From Clostridia bacterium (GTDB lineage Bacteria; Bacillota; Clostridia; Oscillospirales; CAG-382): a stretch of 64,000 nucleotides of DNA. Position 1 is the stretch's first letter. Every line of letters begins with the position of its first letter. The notes below the pieces were generated by a model. The model saw only the letters and a list, made by a program, of their open reading frames with translations, did no database searches and was not told the origin of the DNA. The position numbers and the translations under genes are program-made. The stretch lies in the NCBI GenBank assembly GCA_017429165.1, contig JAFRPL010000013.1, forward strand, positions 32,139 through 96,138, in the 5' to 3' direction. Shown piece by piece: positions 1 to 6,201 of this stretch.

Positions 1-9
1 AAAAAACTC

Positions 10-37
10 TTGACAAACGGGATTTTTCTGTTATAAT
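10..37 (+). promoter_or_regulatory. sigma-A promoter of rplM-rpsI
   Basis: TTGACA at 10-15 and TATAAT at 32-37 are perfect boxes separated by 16 bp, 42 bp ahead of the rplM start. An AAAGGAG ribosome site follows near 60-67. Confidence 0.9.
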
Positions 38-79
38 ACGCAGGCAAGTTAAAAAACACAAAAGGAGAAAAGTTCCAAA

Positions 80-511
80 ATGACTTCATTCATGGCAAAA
101 AAAGAGGAAGTCGAACGCAAGTGGTACGTTATCGACGCCGCCGGCAAAACGCTCGGCAAAGTCGCCGTCGCCGCCGCGACCGTCCTCAACGGTAAACACC
201 GTCCCGAATACACCCCGCACGTTGACTGCGGCGAATGCGTTATTATAATAAACGCAGAAAAAGTCGTCCTCACCGGCAGAAAACTCGATCAGAAGACCTA
301 TTACCATCACAGCGGTTACGTAGGCGGTCTCAAAGCGGTAAAATACCGCACCCTTATGGCCACCAAACCCGAAATGGTCGTAGAGCTCGCGGTCAAAGGC
401 ATGCTTCCCAAGAACAAGATCGGCGCCGAAAGTTTCAGAAGACTCCGCGTTTTCAAAGGCCCCGAACACAAGCAGCAGGCTCAGCAGCCCATCGCTCTTG
501 AAGTAAAGTAA
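80..511 (+). CDS. rplM: 50S ribosomal protein L13
   Basis: L13 is an early-assembly protein of the large ribosomal subunit that binds 23S rRNA. The 143-residue product has the family length and the typical opening with [17 protein letters not shown], followed by GKTLGKVA and a YTPHVD segment. The ATG at 80 follows AAAGGAG at good spacing. The next ATG in frame, at MAKKEE, lacks its own ribosome site, so 80 is preferred. It is the first gene of a two-gene operon with rpsI, 13 bp downstream, the usual arrangement in Bacillota. Identity is certain. Confidence 0.97.
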   Translation: MTSFMAKKEEVERKWYVIDAAGKTLGKVAVAAATVLNGKHRPEYTPHVDCGECVIIINAEKVVLTGRKLDQKTYYHHSGYVGGLKAVKYRTLMATKPEMVVELAVKGMLPKNKIGAESFRRLRVFKGPEHKQQAQQPIALEVK

Positions 512-524
512 GGAGGAAGCTACG

Positions 525-929
525 ATGACTTATACATCTTCTAAACCCTATTTCTACGGCACCGGCAGAAGAAAATCCTCTACCGCCCGCGTTCGCCTCG
601 TCCCCGGCTCCGGCGTTATCACCGTCAACAAAAAGGACGTCGACGAATATTTCGGTCTCGATACCCTTCGTCTTATAATAGACCAGCCGTTCAACGTTAC
701 CGGCACCATGGGCAAATTCGACGTTATCGCCACCGTTGAAGGCGGCGGTATTTCCGGCCAGGCCGGCGCCGTGCGCCACGGCATTTCCCGCGCGCTGCTC
801 CAGGCGGGCGACGAATATCGCGCTCCGCTCAAAAAAGCAGGTCTGCTCACCCGCGACCCCAGAATGAAAGAACGTAAGAAATACGGTCTCAAAGCTGCCC
901 GCCGCGCTTCCCAGTTCAGCAAACGTTAA
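525..929 (+). CDS. rpsI: 30S ribosomal protein S9
   Basis: S9 is a small-subunit protein whose C-terminal tail reaches the P-site tRNA. The 134-residue product shows [13 protein letters not shown] near the N terminus and ends in the canonical basic tail [10 protein letters not shown]. It is preceded by AAGGAGG at 511-517 and is co-transcribed with rplM. The last 32 bp, including the stop codon, are repeated exactly about 1.37 kb downstream (2271-2302), which suggests that the 3' end of this gene once served as an integration site. Confidence 0.97.
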   Translation: MTYTSSKPYFYGTGRRKSSTARVRLVPGSGVITVNKKDVDEYFGLDTLRLIIDQPFNVTGTMGKFDVIATVEGGGISGQAGAVRHGISRALLQAGDEYRAPLKKAGLLTRDPRMKERKKYGLKAARRASQFSKR

Positions 930-931
930 AT
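900..931 (+). repeat. direct repeat, copy 1: 3' end of rpsI
   Basis: These 32 bp cover the last ten codons and stop of rpsI and recur exactly at 2271-2302 in the same orientation. This arrangement resembles the attL side of an element integrated in a ribosomal-protein gene. No integrase gene is present between the copies. Confidence 0.85.
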
Positions 932-949
932 ATCCGCTTTTGCTTTCAC

Positions 950-987
950 AAAGCCCTCGGCATCTCATTCCCGGGGGCTTTCTTTTT
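950..987 (+). terminator. intrinsic terminator after rpsI
   Basis: An 11-bp stem (950-960 with 971-981, one G-U wobble) with a 10-nt loop is followed by CTTTTTG. Confidence 0.8.
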
Positions 988-1038
988 GATTCTTACAGAG
1001 ACAGTTACTGCATCATATGGTTGTAAACCGCAATAATC

Positions 1039-1067
1039 TTGACATAGAGAAAGACAAGATGTATAAT
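1039..1067 (+). promoter_or_regulatory. sigma-A promoter of the membrane-protein gene
   Basis: TTGACA at 1039-1044 and TATAAT at 1062-1067 are both consensus with a 17-bp spacer, about 50 bp ahead of the start at 1119. Confidence 0.85.
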
Positions 1068-1118
1068 GGGAATAAAGTATTTCGTATGACACTCCTGATA
1101 TCATTGAAGGAATTTTAA

Positions 1119-2195
1119 ATGAAAGTAGTATTTTTCGTATCCGCAGCAGCGTGTATCGCGTTGACGTCATACTATTTTTATATGAATGGAAAAGAGCGGT
1201 ACCAAACACGTAACGGCCATGTTTTTCTCCCCGGCTTTATAGGCGTTATCGGGATTGTCGGTATGCTGGTGTTTCACATACCGCTTTTAGCTATAGCGTT
1301 CAGCGGCGGCCCCGTCGCGGTATTTGCCGTTATGTGCTGTTTTGCCTGGCTTTCTTCTTCTTTGACGATCGCCCGGCTCAACTGCCGCATTGACTATGAT
1401 GACACGGGATTTACCCGCACGAACTTCTTCGGCATAAAGAAAAGGCTTTCATATGATGACCTTACCGGTCAATATCAGGCAAACGGTGAAACCGTATTAT
1501 ATGCAAAAGACCACCCTGTCAAGATTGACAGATTGGCGTACGGAAAATACGATTTTATATCTTTTGCAAAGAAGCAGTGGCGTATTGCAAACGGCGGCGA
1601 TTCGCTGCCAAAGATAAAGAATTACCCGTCAGACGCGCTATTTCGCAAAAATGTGAAAGAGTCGGGTTCGTTCATTGTATTGTATTCTCTTATGATGGCG
1701 CTCAGCCTTGCTATGGTCGTTATCATATCAATCCTGGGCTTCAAGCAGACACAATCGGAAGATCTGACTTATGCAGACGTCACGGTAAAAAACGTAGAAA
1801 CCGTAAAAAAAGAGATACGTATTACCACACAGGAAACAGATTATTATTTCGTGCTTTGCGGGCATAAAGCTCTTTTGAAAGACGATCCCGAAATGATCGA
1901 AAAACTAACCGACAGCGGAGAAAAATTCCGGTTCGGATATATTTTATCCGGCGCGTCCGGAAAAGAATACGGCTATGTTTATACTGTTTCACAGTCGGAT
2001 GGGACCGAGCTCCTTTCACTTGAAACCGCAAACAGATACGGCAGGAATAATACGCTCCTCGGCGTTGCGTTGTTTTCAGGCTTCTTTGTGTTATACCTTT
2101 TCAGTATGATCATTACCATACGGATCGGCAGACACCCGGAGCGGTATTCAAAGCGCATAAAAAGACTGTTTTTCAAAGACGGATATATAGAATGA
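1119..2195 (+). CDS. multi-pass membrane protein of unknown function
   Basis: I do not recognise the family. The 358-residue protein has about five hydrophobic segments: residues 2-20, two between roughly 38 and 85, one near 188-208 and one near 310-335. Between them are a cytoplasmic-type segment (about 90-180) that looks PH-like ('GFTRTNFFGIKKRLSYDDL') and an extracellular-type segment (about 215-300). The ATG at 1119 follows GAAGGA with normal spacing, and a consensus promoter lies upstream. Base composition is clearly more AT-rich than the flanking ribosomal genes. The gene sits alone between two exact copies of the rpsI 3' end, so it is probably acquired cargo. Confidence 0.75.
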   Translation: MKVVFFVSAAACIALTSYYFYMNGKERYQTRNGHVFLPGFIGVIGIVGMLVFHIPLLAIAFSGGPVAVFAVMCCFAWLSSSLTIARLNCRIDYDDTGFTRTNFFGIKKRLSYDDLTGQYQANGETVLYAKDHPVKIDRLAYGKYDFISFAKKQWRIANGGDSLPKIKNYPSDALFRKNVKESGSFIVLYSLMMALSLAMVVIISILGFKQTQSEDLTYADVTVKNVETVKKEIRITTQETDYYFVLCGHKALLKDDPEMIEKLTDSGEKFRFGYILSGASGKEYGYVYTVSQSDGTELLSLETANRYGRNNTLLGVALFSGFFVLYLFSMIITIRIGRHPERYSKRIKRLFFKDGYIE

Positions 2196-2270
2196 ATTTG
2201 AGAAGATATCATAAAAAAGGGGATGTCTTTATGATATACGATAACACAGCGTTAAAGCATCACTGCCGCA

Positions 2271-2302
2271 CGCCGCGCTTCCCAGTTCAGCAAACGTTAA
2301 AT
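2271..2302 (+). repeat. direct repeat, copy 2: displaced 3' end of rpsI
   Basis: An exact copy of 900-931. Reading in the S9 frame, the preceding two codons (GCC GCA) still encode Ala-Ala as in S9 but with synonymous codons different from rpsI itself, so the copy appears to come from a slightly different rpsI allele. A rpsI-type terminator follows at 2322. Confidence 0.85.
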
Positions 2303-2321
2303 CTTTCAACGCATACAAAAC

Positions 2322-2353
2322 AGCCGCAGGTATTGCCTGCGGCTTTGTTTTTT
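2322..2353 (+). terminator. intrinsic terminator after the rpsI fragment
   Basis: A 9-bp perfect stem (2322-2330 with 2336-2344), 5-nt loop and a TTGTTTTTTG tract. Its place directly after the rpsI 3' copy suggests it was the original rpsI terminator. Confidence 0.85.
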
Positions 2354-2377
2354 GTAAAATAATCTATAAATTTATTG

Positions 2378-2405
2378 TTGACATTATCCTATTTTTGCGT
2401 ATAAT
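2378..2405 (+). promoter_or_regulatory. sigma-A promoter of the toxin-antitoxin operon
   Basis: TTGACA at 2378-2383 and TATAAT at 2400-2405 with a 16-bp spacer, 20 bp ahead of the antitoxin ATG. A promoter so close to the gene is open to autoregulation by the antitoxin, as is usual for Phd/YefM. Confidence 0.85.
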
Positions 2406-2425
2406 GTGATCAGAGGTGAACGGCA

Positions 2426-2668
2426 ATGAATATCAATACCGACAAAATAGTTTCGATTTCCGAAGCAAACCGCAATTTTTCAAAGGTGGCGCGCATGACC
2501 GAAGACGGCAACGCCGTGTTCATTTTCAAGAACAACAAGCCCAAATACATGCTCATAGACGTCGATTCCTACACGGAACTGACTCTTACGGATGAAGAAA
2601 AGATCGATCTCGTCGCGGCGAGAGTGATGAAAAAATACCACAAAGCGTTCGAGGAGCTTGCGAAATGA
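2426..2668 (+). CDS. type II antitoxin, Phd/YefM family
   Basis: This is a small 80-residue protein that should bind DNA and neutralise the toxin encoded next to it. Its N-terminal part (IVSISEANRNFSKV ... AVFIFKNNKPKYMLIDVDSY) matches the Phd/YefM fold: SEA-type helix, then the beta strand ending in the LIDVDSY-like motif. The C-terminal 25 residues are charged and helical, the usual toxin-binding tail. The ATG follows GAGGTGAA and the stop overlaps the toxin start by 4 bp (ATGA), which fits translational coupling. Confidence 0.88.
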   Translation: MNINTDKIVSISEANRNFSKVARMTEDGNAVFIFKNNKPKYMLIDVDSYTELTLTDEEKIDLVAARVMKKYHKAFEELAK

Positions 2669-3045
2669 TAGAATTCAGTTCCGATAAAGTGCTTTTGCTC
2701 CACAAGCTCATGGCGGAAGAGACCGGCGGCTCGCCCGAGATACGCGACGAGGGTCTGCTCGACAGCGCGCTGAGGTCCGCGTTCCAGACTTTCGGCGGCG
2801 AAGAGCTTTACCCCACAAAAGAAGAAAAAGCCGCGCGCATAGGCTTTTCGCTGATATCCAACCACGCGTTCGTAGACGGCAACAAGCGTATAGGCATGTA
2901 TATAATGCTCACGTTCCTGGAAGTCAACGGCATTAAGATATCCCCCACGAACGACGAAGTGAAAAACGCCGGCAAGGCGATCGCCCGCGGCGATATGGAC
3001 TACGAAGAACTGCTTTACTGGATAAAGTCGCACGAAAAGAAATAA
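2665..3045 (+). CDS. doc: Doc-like Fic-family toxin (death on curing)
   Basis: The 126-residue protein carries the Doc/Fic core HAFVDGNKRIG (residues about 72-82), where the His, the Asp and the Asn-Lys-Arg are the catalytic and phosphate-binding residues. Length equals that of phage P1 Doc, which inactivates EF-Tu by phosphorylation in E. coli. A similar target here is only inference. The start overlaps the antitoxin stop. The motif is intact, so the toxin is probably active. The pair lies just beyond the displaced rpsI 3' end, in keeping with an accessory insertion zone. Confidence 0.88.
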   Translation: MIEFSSDKVLLLHKLMAEETGGSPEIRDEGLLDSALRSAFQTFGGEELYPTKEEKAARIGFSLISNHAFVDGNKRIGMYIMLTFLEVNGIKISPTNDEVKNAGKAIARGDMDYEELLYWIKSHEKK

Positions 3046-3062
3046 AACAAAAAAGCCGCGGG

Positions 3063-3090
3063 GGACGCTTGCCATAGAGCAGGCGTCCTT
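3063..3090 (+). terminator. hairpin after doc
   Basis: A 10-bp stem (3063-3072 with 3079-3088, one wobble) followed by only a short T run, so it is a weak terminator candidate. Confidence 0.45.
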
Positions 3091-3215
3091 CATATTCAGC
3101 GCAATATCAATGATTGCTTGTATTTTAAACAATGAATTGATAATTGTTTTTTCGCAAAAAAGCGTTATAATTGAGTTGCACCGGTGAAAAACGAAAAAAC
3201 ATAGAGGTGAATTGT

Positions 3216-4382
3216 ATGCAACTTGAATTAGGACAAAAGATTCGTGAACTCCGTCATCGCGACGGACGTACACAGGAAATGCTTGCAGACGCTTTAGGCG
3301 TAACTTCTCAGGCGATCTCGCGCTGGGAGGCGAACGGCGGTTATCCTGATATGGAAATGATTCCGTCGATAGCCAACTATTTCGGCGTTTCAATCGACGA
3401 GCTGTTTGGATATGAAAACGACCGCGAACGAAAGGTAGATGAAACAGTAAAACGCATTGATGAAATGAATCGAAAAAACAACGGAATAAATATAAACATT
3501 GACGAGTGTTTATCGCTTGCAAGAGAAGCGCTCATTGAATTTCCCGGGAATGAAAAGGTTTTATGTTGTCTCGCCTCTGTACTTTATAACGCAGGGTACG
3601 TAAAATATGGTGAATATCATCTTATGGACGAAAAGGGGTATGATATTTATGACGTTGAAACGCACCGCGGTTATGCGGAATGGCGCGAGGCGATAAAGGT
3701 TTATGAAAAGGTTTTACCGGAACTTAAACCGGGTGCTGTACGCGGCAAAGCGCTTCGTGAACTGACGCAGCTTTATCTTAATGTAGGTGAACACGACAGA
3801 GCACTTGAGGCCATTTCTTCCACTTCCGATATATACGGATCACGCGAGTTTTTACAAATAAACGCGTGCGACGGCGAAGAACGTGCAAAGGCATATTCCG
3901 AAGCGCTCATAAAAACGATCCAAGCGAGTGCAGAGCTCATGGTTGGTACTGTTATAACGTATAATGGGAACATGGCGATTGAAGACAAAATAGACTGTTT
4001 AAAATCAGCAATAGGTTTGTATGACCACGTTTTTACCGACGGCAACTATGGATACTTCAATAACTATATTGCAAGAATATACACGCTGCTCTCTGTTTAT
4101 CTCTGGCTCAATGGCAGACGTGACGAAGCTTTCAAAGCTCTTGACGACGCGCTTGAATGTTTCAGAAAATATGAAAGACAAGAAGGAGCTTATTATACGG
4201 CGCCGTTAGTGCATCTGGTAAAAGCAGGTTGTAAACCGAACAGCGAATATCCGCATACAAGTGCATACTCGCTCGCCGAAGACTGGCCGTGGTGGTCTGT
4301 TCCGGAATACGATTTAGTAAAACCGCATATCCAAGCCGACCCGCGCTGGGCAGAATGGGTAAAAAAGACAAAAGATAGCTAA
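3216..4382 (+). CDS. XRE-family regulator with TPR-like C-terminal region
   Basis: The N-terminal 65 residues are a Cro/CI helix-turn-helix (LGQKIRELRHRDGRTQEMLA, then VTSQAISRWEANGGYPDMEM and VSIDELFGY). The rest, about residues 70-388, is all-helical with TPR-like spacing. The start is ATG at 3216, preceded by AGAGGTGA. A longer reading upstream lacks a ribosome site. HTH-plus-TPR proteins can be peptide-responsive regulators (RRNPP type), but no pheromone gene is visible next to it, so the ligand is unknown. It stands alone and is moderately AT-rich, between the toxin-antitoxin pair and a strong double hairpin. Confidence 0.8.
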   Translation: MQLELGQKIRELRHRDGRTQEMLADALGVTSQAISRWEANGGYPDMEMIPSIANYFGVSIDELFGYENDRERKVDETVKRIDEMNRKNNGININIDECLSLAREALIEFPGNEKVLCCLASVLYNAGYVKYGEYHLMDEKGYDIYDVETHRGYAEWREAIKVYEKVLPELKPGAVRGKALRELTQLYLNVGEHDRALEAISSTSDIYGSREFLQINACDGEERAKAYSEALIKTIQASAELMVGTVITYNGNMAIEDKIDCLKSAIGLYDHVFTDGNYGYFNNYIARIYTLLSVYLWLNGRRDEAFKALDDALECFRKYERQEGAYYTAPLVHLVKAGCKPNSEYPHTSAYSLAEDWPWWSVPEYDLVKPHIQADPRWAEWVKKTKDS

Positions 4383-4388
4383 AACGCA

Positions 4389-4463
4389 CGAGGCGGGGAG
4401 TGATCCCCGCCTCGCAGAGCGCAAAGCCCTTTTGATGACCGCGGTTGTCAAAAGGGCTTTTGC
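4389..4463 (+). terminator. double hairpin downstream of the XRE gene
   Basis: Two perfect or near-perfect stems: 4389-4399 with 4404-4414 (11 bp, 4-nt loop) and 4421-4435 with 4448-4463 (15 bp, one bulge). The second stem starts with AAAGCCC and ends with GGGCTTTT, so it can terminate from either side. Confidence 0.75.
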
Positions 4464-4513
4464 GTTGGTTTCGCGGAAAACAACACATATTAAACCATTT
4501 TCTAAAACAAGTG

Positions 4514-4549
4514 AAAAAATTGGGACGCCTGCTTTATCGCAGGCGCCCC
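4514..4549 (-). terminator. intrinsic terminator of the cysteine desulfurase gene
   Basis: On the minus strand an 11-bp stem (4539-4549 with 4522-4532, one wobble) is followed by AATTTTTTC. Confidence 0.85.
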
Positions 4550-4569
4550 GGCAGTGCGGCTTTTGTTTA

Positions 4570-5703
4570 TTATTTGATCTGCCTCGTTTTTATAACCGCG
4601 CGCTCTATGGCGGCCACGGCGTATTCCGTTTCTTCGCGCGTGTTGAAGCCCGAAAACGATATCCGCAGTTCGCCGCGCGCGAGCTCCGGCGCGATACCCA
4701 TCGCTGTCAGCGCACGGCTGGGATCGGACTGCTTTCCGCGGCAGGCGGGGCCGGATGACGCCGCAACGCCGGCGATATCGAGCAGCGCCGCCAGCGATTC
4801 GCCCTGAACGCCATCGAAGCAGACGTTCAGTATCCCCGGCAGGCGTTCCGTTCCGGCGCAAACGATATGTGCGCCTTCTATGCGTGAAATGCCGCGTTCG
4901 GCGAGCTCGCGCAATACTGTCACGCGGTCCGAGGTCCCGATGAGTTCCTTTACGCTTTTTCGCAAAGCGAGCGCCGCGCCGTAAGCCGCTATACAGTCCT
5001 GGGTTCCGGCGCGCTTACCGTTCTGCTGCGTTCCGCCCACCATGAGCGGCGCTATACGGCCGCCGCGCACGTAGAGGAATCCTGTTCCTTTGGGCCCGTG
5101 GAATTTGTGCGCCGAAGCCGAAAGCATATCGACTTTGAGCTTTTGCAGATCGACAGGCACGCGTCCGACCGCCTGTACCGCGTCGGTATGGAAAGGTATT
5201 CCCTTTTCGCGGCAGAATCCGGCGATCCCGTCCACCGGCTGTAACGCCCCGGTCTCGTTGTTGGCGAACATCACGCTGACGGCGGCGGTGTCGGGCGTTA
5301 TCGCCTCTTCGGCGGCGCTTACCGTAACGCGCCCGTCGGAGCCGCATTTTATGATATCGACATTTTCGTAATATTTTTCCGCGGCGCGCAGCACGGCGGC
5401 GTGTTCGACCGCCGAAACGGCTATCCGCCTTTTTCCATCGCTTTTCACGGCGGGCGACAAAGCGTAAAGCGCCCAGTTATCGGATTCGGTGCCGCCGGAT
5501 GTGAAGAAGATCTCGTCTTCTTCGCAGTTGAGACATTCGGCGACGATACCGCGGGCTTCCGACAGAAGCGCGGCGGCGCGCGCGCCTTCGGAATGCGAAG
5601 ACGAAGGATTGCCGTAATATTCCTTTGAAAGCGCGAACATTTCCGAAGCGACTTCGTCGTATATCCGCGTCGTGGCGGCGTTATCCAGATATATCCTGTC
5701 CAT
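4570..5703 (-). CDS. cysteine desulfurase, NifS/IscS-type aminotransferase class V
   Basis: PLP enzyme that removes sulfur from L-cysteine as a protein persulfide for Fe-S clusters or thio-cofactors. The protein opens with YLDNAATT, has the cofactor-contact segments TSGGTESDN and EHAAV, the PLP lysine in SAHKFHGPKG and the mobile-loop catalytic cysteine in SSGPACRG. The start is taken at the ATG at 5703 with AAAGGGAAG upstream. A GTG six codons earlier would place the ribosome site inside the gene. Length (377 residues) is normal. No iscU scaffold gene is adjacent. The gene is transcribed divergently from an ArsR-type repressor whose candidate operator lies in the shared promoter region. Confidence 0.9.
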   Translation of the reverse strand: MDRIYLDNAATTRIYDEVASEMFALSKEYYGNPSSSHSEGARAAALLSEARGIVAECLNCEEDEIFFTSGGTESDNWALYALSPAVKSDGKRRIAVSAVEHAAVLRAAEKYYENVDIIKCGSDGRVTVSAAEEAITPDTAAVSVMFANNETGALQPVDGIAGFCREKGIPFHTDAVQAVGRVPVDLQKLKVDMLSASAHKFHGPKGTGFLYVRGGRIAPLMVGGTQQNGKRAGTQDCIAAYGAALALRKSVKELIGTSDRVTVLRELAERGISRIEGAHIVCAGTERLPGILNVCFDGVQGESLAALLDIAGVAASSGPACRGKQSDPSRALTAMGIAPELARGELRISFSGFNTREETEYAVAAIERAVIKTRQIK

Positions 5704-5721
5704 AGCGCGCTTCCCTTTCAC

Positions 5722-5749
5722 TTGACAAAACGAAAATGAGTGTTATAAT
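5722..5749 (+). promoter_or_regulatory. sigma-A promoter of the ArsR gene
   Basis: TTGACA at 5722-5727 and TATAAT at 5744-5749 with a 16-bp spacer. Confidence 0.85.
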
Positions 5750-5760
5750 GATACTGTAAC
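5742..5760. promoter_or_regulatory. candidate ArsR operator
   Basis: An imperfect 19-bp dyad with GTTA and TAAC outer arms covers the -10 box of the ArsR promoter and lies 40 bp from the divergent desulfurase start. ArsR/SmtB proteins typically bind such dyads over their own promoters. Confidence 0.45.
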
Positions 5761-5792
5761 GATCCAGTAAAACCCCCGAACGAGGTGAAGAT

Positions 5793-6155
5793 ATGAAAGA
5801 ACTCCACGTCAAAATGCCCGATGACGGCGAGACCGCGCTCATAGCCGAGACGTTCAAAGTCATAAGCGACCCCACGCGGCTTAAAATACTGTTCCTGCTC
5901 TGCCACAGCGAGCAGTGCGTGAACGGCATAGCCGCATACGCGGAAATGTCGCCGCCCGCGGTGGCGCATCATCTCAGACTGCTCAAATCGAACGGTCTGC
6001 TTTCGGCGCGCCGCGACGGCAAAGAGGTGTTCTACACGCTCGCCGACACCGAATACGCTTCCACCGTGCACCGCACCATAGATACCGTTTTCGGCTGCAA
6101 ATGCTCTGTCTGTTCGGGAGCCAAGAGCGGACGTAAATGCAAGTGCGACAAATAG
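5793..6155 (+). CDS. ArsR/SmtB-family repressor with Cys-rich tail
   Basis: The 120-residue protein is a winged-helix repressor: FKVISDPTRLKILFLL is the family signature, followed by the recognition region SPPAVAHHLRLLKSNGLL and the wing ARRDGKEVFYTLAD. A cysteine lies in the SEQCVNGI segment, where ArsR-type sensors carry their metal ligands. The last 20 residues hold five cysteines (CKCSVCSG ... CKC), an uncommon extension that could bind a thiophilic metal or react with thiols or persulfide. Divergent orientation from a cysteine desulfurase suggests, as inference, that it responds to metal or sulfur status. The start follows CGAGGTGAAG. Confidence 0.88.
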   Translation: MKELHVKMPDDGETALIAETFKVISDPTRLKILFLLCHSEQCVNGIAAYAEMSPPAVAHHLRLLKSNGLLSARRDGKEVFYTLADTEYASTVHRTIDTVFGCKCSVCSGAKSGRKCKCDK

Positions 6156-6168
6156 TCTTTTTCAAACG

Positions 6169-6201
6169 CGCCGCGGGCAAAGATCCCGCGGCGTTTTTTT
6201 A
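6169..6201. terminator. intrinsic terminator between arsR and glgB
   Basis: A 9-bp GC stem (6169-6177 with 6185-6193) followed by seven T on the plus strand. It may also serve glgB, which ends at 6199 on the other strand. Confidence 0.85.
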
